Source: Anaerolinea sp. (GTDB lineage: Bacteria > Chloroflexota > Anaerolineae > JAAEKA01). Taken from it: 15,155 bases of DNA. A model generated the notes under the pieces. That model saw only the letters and a program-made list of their open reading frames with translations, made no database searches and had not been told where the DNA came from. Numbering within the stretch: the first letter of the stretch is position 1; every line of letters begins with the position of its first letter. The stretch lies in assembly GCA_014879765.1 (NCBI GenBank), contig JACSRL010000283.1:1-15155 (forward strand). Direction: 5' to 3'. Position numbers and translations under genes: made by a program. Positions 4,585 through 11,158 of this stretch are shown here, one piece after another.

Positions 4585-6429
4585 ATGACCATGAGTATCA
4601 ACCATCCAGCCAACCTGAAACAGCAAAAACTGCGCGCCTGGGTCGAAGAGATGGCTGCCCTGTGCAAGCCGGACAGCGTTCATTGGTGCGACGGATCGCA
4701 GCAGGAATATGACGATCTCTGTGCGCAGATGGTCAAGTCGGGCACCTTCATCAAGCTCAACGAAGAGAAGCACCCCAACTCCTTCCTGGCCTTCTCCGAT
4801 CCCAGCGACGTGGCGCGCGTCGAAGACCGCACCTACATCTGCAGCGTCAACAAGAACGACGCCGGCCCCACCAACAACTGGATGGATCCGCGCGAGATGC
4901 ACGTCATCATGGACAAGCTGTTCGATGGCTGCATGCGCGGGCGCACCCTCTATGTCATCCCCTTCAGCATGGGGCCGCTGGGCTCCCCCATCGCGCAGAT
5001 CGGCATCGAGATCACCGACTCTCCCTACGTGGTGGCCAACATGCGCATCATGACCCGCATGGGCAGCGCGGTGATCGACGTGTTGGGCGAGAACGGCGAC
5101 TTCGTGCCCTGCATGCACACCGTGGGCGCGCCGCTGGAGCCTGGCCAGCAGGATGTGTCCTGGCCGTGCAATCCCACCGTCAAGTATATCGTCCACTTCC
5201 CGGAGGAGCGCTCGATCTGGTCCTACGGCAGCGGCTACGGCGGCAACGCGCTGCTGGGCAAGAAATGCCTGGCGCTGCGCATCGCCTCGGTCATGGCGCG
5301 GGACGAGGGCTGGCTGTCTGAGCACATGTTGATCCTGGGCGTCGAGGATCCTCAGGGTGAGAAGAGCTATGTGGCGGCGGCCTTCCCCAGCGCCTGCGGC
5401 AAGACCAACTTCGCCATGCTGATCCCGCCGGCGGCCTTCGAGGGCTGGAAGGTGACCACTGTGGGCGACGACATCGCCTGGATCAAGCTGGGGCCTGATG
5501 GCACACTGCGCGCGATCAACCCGGAGGCGGGCTACTTCGGCGTGGCGCCCGGCACCTCTGAGAAGACCAACCCCAACGCTATGCGGGCGTGCGCGCGCGA
5601 CACCATCTTCACCAACGTGGCGCTGACCCCCGATGGCGGCGTGTGGTGGGAGGGGATGACCAAGACCCCGCCGGCCAAGGCCATCGACTGGCAGGGCAAG
5701 GAATGGACCCCCGACAGCGGCCGCAAGGCGGCTCACCCCAACGCGCGCTTTACCGCCCCGGCCAACAACAACCCGGCCATCGACGACGCGTGGGAAGACC
5801 CGGCCGGCGTGCCGATCTCGGCCTTCATCTTCGGCGGCCGGCGCAGCACCACGGTGCCGCTGGTGATGCAGGCCACCAACTGGGTACACGGCGTCTACAT
5901 CGCGGCCACCATGGGCTCCGAGACCACAGCGGCCGCCTTTGGCCAGATGGGTGTGGTGCGGCGCGATCCCTTCGCCATGCTGCCCTTCGCCGGCTACCAC
6001 ATGGCCGACTACTTCAACCACTGGCTGGATTTCGGCCGCAACGTCCCCAACCCGCCGCGCATCTTCAGCGTCAACTGGTTCCGCACCGACAAGGATGGCC
6101 ACTTCGCCTGGCCCGGCTTCGGCGAGAACATGCGGGTGCTGAGGTGGATCGTCGAGCGCGCCCACGGCCGCGCGGCCAGCATCGAAAGCCCCATCGGCTG
6201 GATGCCCCGCTACGAAGATCTGGACTGGACCGGGCTGGACTTCAGCCGCGAGCAGTTCAACGAGATCATGGGCGTGGACCGCGAGCAGTGGAAGCAGGAG
6301 ATCCTCAACCACGAGGAGCTGTTCATCAAGCTCTACGACCGGCTGCCCAAGGAACTGCTCTACCAGAAGGAGCTGCTGCTCTCCGCCCTGTGGCGCTCGC
6401 CGGAGCACTGGGATCTGGCCGCGGAATAG
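4585..6429 (+). CDS. pckG: Phosphoenolpyruvate carboxykinase (GTP)
   Basis: 614 residues, full length for the GTP-dependent family. It interconverts oxaloacetate + GTP and PEP + GDP + CO2 in the cytosol, the entry to gluconeogenesis or an anaplerotic route. Visible motifs: the Arg-containing substrate loop VARVEDRT (76-83), the YGSGYGGNALLGKKC region (214-228, PEP and metal contacts), P-loop FPSACGKTNF (267-276) with the reactive Cys271 characteristic of this family, and the kinase-2-like VGDDIAWI (293-300). The C-terminal nucleotide-binding region with IFGGRRSTTVPLV and GSETTAAA is also present. The start ATG at 4585 has AAAGGA 5 nt upstream; a second ATG at 4591 is a minor alternative. It is monocistronic: own promoter, long leader and a strong terminator 40 nt after the stop. 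Supplies PEP, a precursor of the shikimate pathway served by the preceding aroKB. No anomalies seen. Confidence 0.98.
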   Translation: MTMSINHPANLKQQKLRAWVEEMAALCKPDSVHWCDGSQQEYDDLCAQMVKSGTFIKLNEEKHPNSFLAFSDPSDVARVEDRTYICSVNKNDAGPTNNWMDPREMHVIMDKLFDGCMRGRTLYVIPFSMGPLGSPIAQIGIEITDSPYVVANMRIMTRMGSAVIDVLGENGDFVPCMHTVGAPLEPGQQDVSWPCNPTVKYIVHFPEERSIWSYGSGYGGNALLGKKCLALRIASVMARDEGWLSEHMLILGVEDPQGEKSYVAAAFPSACGKTNFAMLIPPAAFEGWKVTTVGDDIAWIKLGPDGTLRAINPEAGYFGVAPGTSEKTNPNAMRACARDTIFTNVALTPDGGVWWEGMTKTPPAKAIDWQGKEWTPDSGRKAAHPNARFTAPANNNPAIDDAWEDPAGVPISAFIFGGRRSTTVPLVMQATNWVHGVYIAATMGSETTAAAFGQMGVVRRDPFAMLPFAGYHMADYFNHWLDFGRNVPNPPRIFSVNWFRTDKDGHFAWPGFGENMRVLRWIVERAHGRAASIESPIGWMPRYEDLDWTGLDFSREQFNEIMGVDREQWKQEILNHEELFIKLYDRLPKELLYQKELLLSALWRSPEHWDLAAE

Positions 6430-6469
6430 GCTGGCCCGCGCGCAGGCGCGTTCGTTTGAGTTGACCAAC

Positions 6470-6501
6470 ACGAAGCCGCACCCATCCGGGTGCGGCTTCG
6501 T
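6470..6501 (+). terminator. Rho-independent terminator of pckG
   Basis: A 14-bp GC-rich perfect stem: ACGAAGCCGCACCC (6470-6483), loop ATCC, complement at 6488-6501. It is followed by a T-rich run (TCATTCTGTT). It lies 40 nt after the pckG stop. The minus-strand reading lacks a T tract, so it probably works in one direction. Confidence 0.87.
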
Positions 6502-6537
6502 TCATTCTGTTGCCGTAACTGTTCAGGCATGGCATTG

Positions 6538-6632
6538 GAAACCGGGTTTTTGTCTCGCAGACTAAGATCATGGCGCCATGAAAGGCCGCTGTGAAGACAA
6601 AAGCCATGGACGCACGAGAAAAACCCGGTTTC
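6538..6632. repeat. 95-bp segment bounded by 14-bp inverted repeats (GAAACCGGG family)
   Basis: GAAACCGGGTTTTT (6538-6551) is exactly complementary to 6619-6632. The pairing extends by CTCG/CGAG with a 2-nt bulge. The 67-nt interior has no ORF of note and contains a CATGGCGCCATG palindrome. It lies beside a decayed gene stump. No target-site duplication is apparent, so it may be two repeat copies rather than a mobile element. Confidence 0.6.
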
Positions 6633-6651
6633 TGAACGACTGGCTGAGCAG

Positions 6652-6786
6652 TTACCTTGGCGAAATTAACGAAGCTGGCCACATGTTGCCGTCGTTGCAG
6701 ATCAGCGCTTTGGCGTGCTCCTTTATCGCGGCCCGTTCCTCGGCCGTGAAGCCGCCGGACTTCTGGGGGCTTTTTGTTGAGCTTAT
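6652..6786 (-). pseudogene. N-terminal remnant of a YdhG-like (DUF1801) protein
   Basis: Downstream of zwf on the minus strand, the frame from 6786 to the TAA at 6652-6654 reads ISSTKSPQKSGGFTAEERAA and continues IKEHAKAL. This closely matches the typical N-terminal segment (GFTAEERAAMKERAKELKAEA) that I recall at the start of many DUF1801/YdhG-type small proteins. The usual body of about 100 more residues is absent: the resemblance ends after KEHAKAL and the frame stops 16 residues later. The expected initiator position carries ATA rather than ATG. I read it as a truncated, non-initiating stump, with deletion toward the inverted repeat at 6619-6632. The family assignment is from memory; it could also be a chance open frame. 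Confidence 0.6.
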
Positions 6787-6814
6787 GCCGTTCTCTTCGA
6801 TGTCGTTTGTACGG

Positions 6815-8353
6815 CTAATACTCCGTGCATCCGGCCATCCACACCGCGCCGTCGCGTGCCAGCAGCTCATCGGCCTCGCGCGGGCCCCAGGAGCCAGGCT
6901 CGTAGAAGGCCAGCGGCGCCAGATGCCGCGCCCAACCGTCCAGGATCGGATCCACCACCCGCCAGGAGAGCTCGATCTCATCGCTGCGCGCGAAGAGGGA
7001 CGCGTCCCCCTGCACCGTGTCCAGCAGCAGCCGCTCGTAGGCCTCGGGCAGGGCGTTGCCGAAGTCAGAGGCATACTGGAAGGACATCTCCGCGGTCTGG
7101 GTGCGCATGCCCGCGCCCGGCAGCTTGGTGTTGAAGCTCAGATGGACCCCCTCGTCAGGCTGGATGCAGATGTTCAGGCTGTTGGGCGGACGGATGCCGG
7201 GATAGTCCTTGGCGAACATCAGGTGCGGCACCCGCTTGAAACGCACCACGATCTCCGTGGTCTTGGTTTTCAACAGCTTGCCGGAGCGGATGTAGAAGGG
7301 CACCCCCTGCCAGCGCCAGTTGTCCACGAACAGCTTCAGCGCGGCATAGGTGGCCGTTTCCGACTGGGGATCGACGCCCTCCTCGCGGCGGTAGGTCGGG
7401 CCATTTTTGACGCGATACTGGGCGCGCACGCTGACCGTGCCCACCTCGCGCGGCTCCACGGAGCGGATCGCCTCCAGCACCTTGACCTTCTCGTTGCGCA
7501 AGGCGGTGGCATTCAGCGCCACCGGCGGCTCCATGGCGGTCAGCGACAGCAGTTGCAGCGCGTGGTTCTGGATCATGTCCCGCACCACGCCAGCCTGGTC
7601 ATAGTAGCCGCCGCGCTTGCCGATGCCCACGCTCTCGGCCACGGTGATCTGCACCAGGTCCACATAGTTGCGGTTCCAGAGTGGCTCGAAGATGGCGTTG
7701 GCAAAGCGCAGCACCAGCAGATTCTGCACCGTCTCCTTGCCCAGATAATGGTCGATGCGGTAGATCTGCTCCTCGTCGAAGACCTGATGCACGGCCGCGT
7801 TGAGCTGGCGCGCCGAGGCCAGATCGTGGCCAAAGGGCTTTTCGATCACAATGCGCCGCCAGCCGGTCTCGCTCTGCGCCAGCCCGGCCGCGCCCAGATG
7901 GGCCACAATGGGCTGGTAAAGCTGCGGCGGGGTGGAGAGGTAGAAGAGATAGTTGTCGCTGCCCAGCGCTGCGCTCAGCTCGGCCAGGCGCTGCGCCAGC
8001 AGGTGATAGCTGTCCGCGTCCTCGTAGCCGATGGCCAGATAGCTGACGTTGCTGGCGAAGCTTTCCCAGGGCTGACGCTGATCGGGCTTGATGCGCCCGT
8101 GGGCAGCCACCCCCTCCCTCAGTTGCGCCCGGAAGGCTTCGTCGCTCAGAGGGCTGCGCGCCACGCCCAGCACGGCGTAGCGCTCCGGCATCAGCCGCTG
8201 GCTGGCCAGCGTGTGCAGCGCCGGCGCCAGCTTGCGTTGGGTCAGATCACCCGACGCGCCAAAGATCACGATCACAAAGGGGCGGGTCGAGCCGGCGTCG
8301 CTCCTGCTGGACAGCGACGACGCATGGGGCAGCGGTTGGGTAGAATCTGGCAT
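6815..8353 (-). CDS. zwf: Glucose-6-phosphate 1-dehydrogenase
   Basis: 512 residues, normal family length. It oxidises glucose-6-phosphate to 6-phosphogluconolactone with NADP+ (or NAD+), the first step of the oxidative pentose phosphate pathway, in the cytosol. Motifs: dinucleotide-binding IFGASGDLTQRKL (30-42), EKPFG (171-175), active-site RIDHYLGKE (199-207) with His202 and Lys206, and VRDMIQNHALQLL (257-269) with the second conserved His264. The C-terminal substrate-binding beta domain is complete. The ATG at 8351-8353 has AAGGAAG (8364-8370 on the complementary strand) 10 nt upstream, overlapping the stop of the preceding B2-like gene. The gap between the two genes is 16 nt, so they form an operon. 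The N-terminal ~24 residues are Ser/Pro-rich and variable. No 6-phosphogluconate dehydrogenase, lactonase or OpcA gene is in the window. Confidence 0.98.
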   Translation of the reverse strand: MPDSTQPLPHASSLSSRSDAGSTRPFVIVIFGASGDLTQRKLAPALHTLASQRLMPERYAVLGVARSPLSDEAFRAQLREGVAAHGRIKPDQRQPWESFASNVSYLAIGYEDADSYHLLAQRLAELSAALGSDNYLFYLSTPPQLYQPIVAHLGAAGLAQSETGWRRIVIEKPFGHDLASARQLNAAVHQVFDEEQIYRIDHYLGKETVQNLLVLRFANAIFEPLWNRNYVDLVQITVAESVGIGKRGGYYDQAGVVRDMIQNHALQLLSLTAMEPPVALNATALRNEKVKVLEAIRSVEPREVGTVSVRAQYRVKNGPTYRREEGVDPQSETATYAALKLFVDNWRWQGVPFYIRSGKLLKTKTTEIVVRFKRVPHLMFAKDYPGIRPPNSLNICIQPDEGVHLSFNTKLPGAGMRTQTAEMSFQYASDFGNALPEAYERLLLDTVQGDASLFARSDEIELSWRVVDPILDGWARHLAPLAFYEPGSWGPREADELLARDGAVWMAGCTEY

Positions 8354-8369
8354 GTTCGATGATCTTCCT

Positions 8370-8858
8370 TCAGCGGCTATTCAGTGGCGCATCGGCGCTG
8401 GGGTAGCTCCACATGCGCGTGTGGATCAGGATGTGTTCCGGTTGCTCGTGGTACGGCTGGCCGGCCAGGGTCAGCCAGGCGTGGCCGGCGATGTCGTCGC
8501 CCAGCCGGCGCGCGCCGAAATGGATCACCACCGGCAGCCCGGCGCGGCGCAGGAAATAATAGCGCAGCAGCGAGCGGCGCAGACAGATGCCCAGCGGCCG
8601 GCCGGCGCCGAAGGCCGTCAAGGCGTCCACGATCGCGCGCGTGGTCTCCACAGCCACCGGCTGCGGCGCGGCCGGCGGCGTCAACGCCAGCAGCGCGGCC
8701 GGCAGCGGCTGCTCCAGCCGGGCAGGCAGCTCCCGGGCCAGGGCCAGCGCCTCAGCCAGCAGCCGCCGCTGGGCGCCGCTGGCCAGGGCCGCGGCCAGGA
8801 CTGCGCTGTAGGCCAGGCCGCGCCGCATACCGACGAGAATCCGCTGTAAATTGGGCAT
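8370..8858 (-). CDS. Lasso-peptide-B2-like transglutaminase-fold protein (orphan)
   Basis: 162 residues from the ATG at 8856-8858. The C-terminal half resembles the B2 (Transglut_core3) cysteine-protease family: CLRRSLLRYYFLRRAGLP (92-109), an IHFGAR strand (112-117) and GHAWL (125-129). Cys92 and His126 fit the catalytic Cys and His. The position 12 residues after His126, where McjB-type enzymes carry Asp, is Glu138 here. The N-terminal half is Ala/Leu-rich helical. True lasso clusters also need a precursor, a B1/PqqD-like protein and an Asn-synthetase-like cyclase; none is nearby, so I call it orphan and propose no substrate. It precedes zwf by 16 nt in one operon. The start is set by a TATAAT box 7 nt upstream (leaderless). 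Upstream ATGs at 8867 (overlapping that box) and 8957 are rejected. Confidence 0.82.
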   Translation of the reverse strand: MPNLQRILVGMRRGLAYSAVLAAALASGAQRRLLAEALALARELPARLEQPLPAALLALTPPAAPQPVAVETTRAIVDALTAFGAGRPLGICLRRSLLRYYFLRRAGLPVVIHFGARRLGDDIAGHAWLTLAGQPYHEQPEHILIHTRMWSYPSADAPLNSR

Positions 8859-8865
8859 GGCCGCC

Positions 8866-8895
8866 ATTATATGCTCGTTGTGGCATTTTTGTGAA
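8866..8895 (-). promoter_or_regulatory. Promoter of the B2-like/zwf operon, predicted leaderless
   Basis: On the minus strand, TTCACA (8890-8895), an 18-bp spacer and a perfect TATAAT (8866-8871). The ATG at 8858 lies 7 nt beyond the -10 box and no RBS is present, the same arrangement as at aroKB. It points away from the crp-like promoter at 8999-9027. Confidence 0.65.
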
Positions 8896-8933
8896 GCGGC
8901 AGCCCGCCCGGCTGCGCGCCCATCGTGAAGACC

Positions 8934-8953
8934 GGAGAAAAGCTGGTTTCTCC
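8934..8953. repeat. Small hairpin, GGAGAAA/TTTCTCC
   Basis: GGAGAAA (8934-8940), loop AGCTGG, TTTCTCC (8947-8953) between the two divergent promoters. It resembles a degraded member of the GAAACCGGGTTTCT-type hairpins. Further on, CTAAC (8962-8966) and GTTAG (8978-8982) form a weak dyad that could be an operator. Both are low-evidence sites. Confidence 0.4.
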
Positions 8954-8998
8954 ACAAGCCCCTAACGTTAATGAAAGGTTAGAGAATCGGACAAAGCC

Positions 8999-9027
8999 TT
9001 GACGCCACAGATATTTTCCGCTATAAT
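8999..9027 (+). promoter_or_regulatory. Strong promoter of the Crp/Fnr-family gene
   Basis: TTGACG (8999-9004), a 17-bp spacer and a perfect TATAAT (9022-9027). Transcription is expected near 9034, giving a leader of about 138 nt. This is the closest match to sigma-70 consensus in the window. Confidence 0.78.
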
Positions 9028-9128
9028 ACCTGTGTAAATCAGAAGAACCCCACTGACGCCTGAACGATCGCAGCAACAAAACAAAACAACCGGCGCGATC
9101 AAGGCGTAGTCGAAAAAAACAGAAACCG

Positions 9129-9145
9129 GCGTCCCGTTGGGACGC
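9129..9145 (+). promoter_or_regulatory. Leader hairpin 17 nt before the crp-like RBS
   Basis: GCGTCCC (9129-9135), loop GTT, GGGACGC (9139-9145): a perfect 7-bp stem preceded by AGAAACC. The RBS AAGGAG follows at 9161-9166, 5 nt before ATG. No T tract follows the stem, so it is not a terminator for this strand. It may be a repeat or a translation-modulating structure. Confidence 0.45.
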
Positions 9146-9171
9146 AACTCATCGATAGCTAAGGAGCTGCC

Positions 9172-9846
9172 ATGTCAACACAGCCGAAGAAGAAGACCCC
9201 ACTCTCTCAGTTGATTGCATCGGTGACTGAAGGTGACGCGGATTTTCAGAAAGTCATGGTGACTCGCACCTACCGGGCCGGCGAGGTGATCGCGGCGCCC
9301 GAGGATCTGTCCAGCCAACTGTTCATCCTGATGAACGGCAAGGCGCAACTGGTCTGCCAAAACAAAGAAGGCCGGCGCATGATGATGTCCCGGCTGGGGC
9401 CAGGTGCGGTCTTCGGCGACGGCGCCATGATCACCCGCGAGGCCGCCCCCGCCACCTTTGCCGAGGCGCTGGAAGAGACCACCATCTGGGTCTTGCCCGA
9501 AACCCACGCCCGGGCCATGACCGAACGCTACCCCATCATCGGCTGGGGCATGCTGCAGACCTTTGGCCGGCGGCTGCGCCAGGTGGAGGATCGGCTGGAA
9601 GAGGTGGCCTACAAGAAGCTGCCCCAGCGGCTGGCCAAGCTGCTGCTGGACCTTTCCAGCGGCGCCGACCGCAACACCATCCGCACCAGCCATCAATCGC
9701 TGGCCGATATGCTGGGCACCTACCGCGAGACGGTGAGCACCATCCTGCGCGGCTTCAAGGCCGATGGCCTGGTGGAGCTGGGCTATCGCCGGATCTACGT
9801 GACCGACCCCGATGCCTTGCAGGCGCTGGCCAGCTCGTGGGACTGA
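9172..9846 (+). CDS. Crp/Fnr-family transcriptional regulator
   Basis: 224 residues. Residues ~24-110 form a cyclic-nucleotide-binding-type beta roll (RAGEVIAAPEDLSSQLFIL, GAVFGDGAMI), followed by a long dimer helix (~115-147) and a winged helix-turn-helix (~150-215) with SHQSLADMLGTYRETVSTIL (173-192) as the DNA-reading unit. Only one Cys (62) lies in the sensor domain, so this is not an FNR-type iron-sulfur sensor. The phosphate-binding cassette reads GDGAM...APAT, lacking the Glu and Arg-Ser of E. coli CRP that hold cAMP, so the ligand is unlikely to be cAMP and remains unknown. RBS AAGGAG is 5 nt upstream. It is transcribed alone, divergently from the B2-like/zwf operon, which makes that operon and itself candidate targets. 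No clear TGTGA-N6-TCACA or TTGAT-N4-ATCAA site was seen between them. Confidence 0.93.
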   Translation: MSTQPKKKTPLSQLIASVTEGDADFQKVMVTRTYRAGEVIAAPEDLSSQLFILMNGKAQLVCQNKEGRRMMMSRLGPGAVFGDGAMITREAAPATFAEALEETTIWVLPETHARAMTERYPIIGWGMLQTFGRRLRQVEDRLEEVAYKKLPQRLAKLLLDLSSGADRNTIRTSHQSLADMLGTYRETVSTILRGFKADGLVELGYRRIYVTDPDALQALASSWD

Positions 9847-9848
9847 CC

Positions 9849-9917
9849 GACTGTTGACTGACCTGCTGTATGATTGACTGTTGACTGATTGACCGGACTG
9901 TCCCTTGATTGTTTGAC
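9849..9917. repeat. Cluster of TTGAC motifs with a 13-bp direct repeat
   Basis: Right after the crp-like stop, GACTGTTGACTGA occurs at 9849-9861 and again at 9876-9888. TTGAC starts at 9854, 9874, 9881, 9889 and 9913. The pattern is a degenerate short tandem repeat. The surrounding gap 9847-10217 holds no convincing gene; 9918-10085 shows nothing I can name. Confidence 0.6.
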
Positions 9918-10085
9918 CGGTTGAGCGATGAAAACGTGTGGACTGTATGTGAGCCGCGAAGCTGCGGCAGTCGCAGTGGCGAGACAAGAACGTATGACGA
10001 CGAAGAGACCGATGGTGTGATGCGATTGCTGCCAGATCGACGGGACGAGTGAGACTGTTCAGGTGTACTGGGTGTGTGGTGAAAT

Positions 10086-10121
10086 GACAGCGCCGGGCAA
10101 CGCAAGAAGCCCGGCGCTGTC
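10086..10121. terminator. GC-rich 13-bp hairpin, terminator-like
   Basis: GACAGCGCCGGGC (10086-10098), a 10-nt loop and its exact complement (10109-10121). It is placed between the crp-like gene and the next promoter. No uridine run follows on either strand, so intrinsic termination is possible but not assured. Confidence 0.5.
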
Positions 10122-10137
10122 GCGCCCAGAAGAGAGA

Positions 10138-10166
10138 TTGCCAGGATGGGGAAGTGACGGTACAAT
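10138..10166 (+). promoter_or_regulatory. Promoter of the methyltransferase-aminotransferase operon
   Basis: TTGCCA (10138-10143), a 17-bp spacer and TACAAT (10161-10166), each one mismatch from consensus. The transcript should start near 10173, with a leader of about 45 nt ending in AGGAG (10207-10211) before ATG 10218. Confidence 0.7.
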
Positions 10167-10217
10167 AGCCGTCGCAGCCCTTGTGCGCTGCGGAACGATC
10201 CAAATCAGGAGTAGCTC

Positions 10218-11147
10218 ATGGACACAGTGCTTCGATCCCCTACCCAGACCGTTGTTATCGGCCCTCAGCGGCCTTTTGTGATCATCGGCGAGCGCATCAA
10301 CCCCACAGGACGCAAGATGCTGGCGGCCGAGATGGCGGCCGGCGACTTCAGCCGGGTCATCGCCGACGCCAAGGCCCAGGTCGAGGCCGGCGCTCACGTG
10401 CTGGACATCAACTCCGGCGTGCCGCTGGCCGACGAGGCCGAGATCATGGCCGAAGCGGTTCGCCTGGTGCAGGCCACGGTGGACGTGCCGCTGTGCATCG
10501 ACTCGTCGGTGGTCAGCGCGCTGGCGGCAGGGCTGAAGGCCGCGGCCGGCAAGCCGCTGGTCAACTCGGTCACCGGCGAGGAGGAGCGGCTGGAGGCGGT
10601 GCTGCCCCTGGTGGCCCAGCGCGGCGCGGCCGTGATCGCCATCAGCAACGACGAGACCGGCATCTCCTACGACCCACGCGAGCGTTTCAAGGTAGCCAAG
10701 AAGATCGTGGAGCGCGCCGAAAGCTATGGCATCCCGCGCGCCGACGTGTTGATCGACCCGCTGGCCATGCCGGTGGGCGCGATCCAGGGCGCGGGCAAGC
10801 ATCTGTTCGACATCGTGCGCATGGTGCAGGAGGAGCTGGGCTGCAACACCATCTGCGGCGCCAGCAACATCTCCTTTGGCCTGCCCAACCGCAAGGCGCT
10901 CAATGCCACCTTCGTGGCCATGTCCATCGCCGCCGGCATGCCTTGCACCATCACCAACCCGCTGGAGCCGGAGATCATGGCCGCCATCCGCGCTGCCGAC
11001 GTGATGATGGGCCACGACGAGAACTGCGCGGCCTGGATCATGGCGCAACGCCAGGCGGCCGCGGCCGCGCAGCCCGACGCCGCAGCCGCGCCGGTCGATG
11101 ACCGCGCCGCCCGCCGCGCCGCCCGTGAGGCGCGCCGCGCCGGCTGA
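10218..11147 (+). CDS. Pterin-binding (DHPS-like) methyltetrahydrofolate:corrinoid methyltransferase
   Basis: 309 residues with a TIM-barrel pterin-binding domain like that of MetH and AcsE: GERINPTGRKML (24-35), VLDINSG (61-67), CIDSS (93-97), LVNSVTGEEE (114-123), LIDPLAMPVG (178-187), GASNISFGLPNR (214-225) and ITNPL (245-249). Asp63, Asp95, Asn116, Asp180 and Asn217 are in the usual pterin-contact positions. The GERxNxTGRK opening and GASNISFGLP favour methyl-THF:corrinoid methyltransferases over true dihydropteroate synthase. Methyl transfer between methyl-THF and a corrinoid protein is inferred; no corrinoid-binding domain is attached or nearby. Residues ~278-309 are an Ala/Arg-rich tail outside the family core. 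AGGAG lies 6 nt before ATG. The aminotransferase gene follows after 11 nt, so both are one operon. The alternative, folate-synthesis FolP, is less likely. Confidence 0.88.
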   Translation: MDTVLRSPTQTVVIGPQRPFVIIGERINPTGRKMLAAEMAAGDFSRVIADAKAQVEAGAHVLDINSGVPLADEAEIMAEAVRLVQATVDVPLCIDSSVVSALAAGLKAAAGKPLVNSVTGEEERLEAVLPLVAQRGAAVIAISNDETGISYDPRERFKVAKKIVERAESYGIPRADVLIDPLAMPVGAIQGAGKHLFDIVRMVQEELGCNTICGASNISFGLPNRKALNATFVAMSIAAGMPCTITNPLEPEIMAAIRAADVMMGHDENCAAWIMAQRQAAAAAQPDAAAAPVDDRAARRAAREARRAG

Positions 11148-11158
11148 GAGCAACCAGC

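Noticed and set aside
4561..6471. Very long antisense open frame opposite pckG
   Set aside because: It mirrors a complete, motif-rich PEP carboxykinase gene; long antisense frames are usual in GC-rich codons. Its low-complexity His/Gly/Val/Ala-rich product has no recognisable domain.
6538..6632. MITE or insertion sequence remnant
   Set aside because: Inverted repeats exist, but no target-site duplication or transposase trace was found; kept only as a repeat.
6578..8362. Long plus-strand open frame opposite zwf
   Set aside because: It is antisense to glucose-6-phosphate dehydrogenase with all family motifs; product composition is typical of a shadow frame.
8370..8858. Lasso-peptide gene cluster
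   Set aside because: No precursor, B1 or cyclase gene in the flanking DNA; the next gene is zwf.
8859..8957. Longer N-terminus for the B2-like protein (ATG at 8867 or 8957)
   Set aside because: The first overlaps the TATAAT box and the second lies upstream of the whole promoter; the extra residues show no family similarity.
8872..8998. CRP or FNR operator between the divergent promoters
   Set aside because: No TGTGA-N6-TCACA or TTGAT-N4-ATCAA match; only a weak CTAAC/GTTAG dyad.
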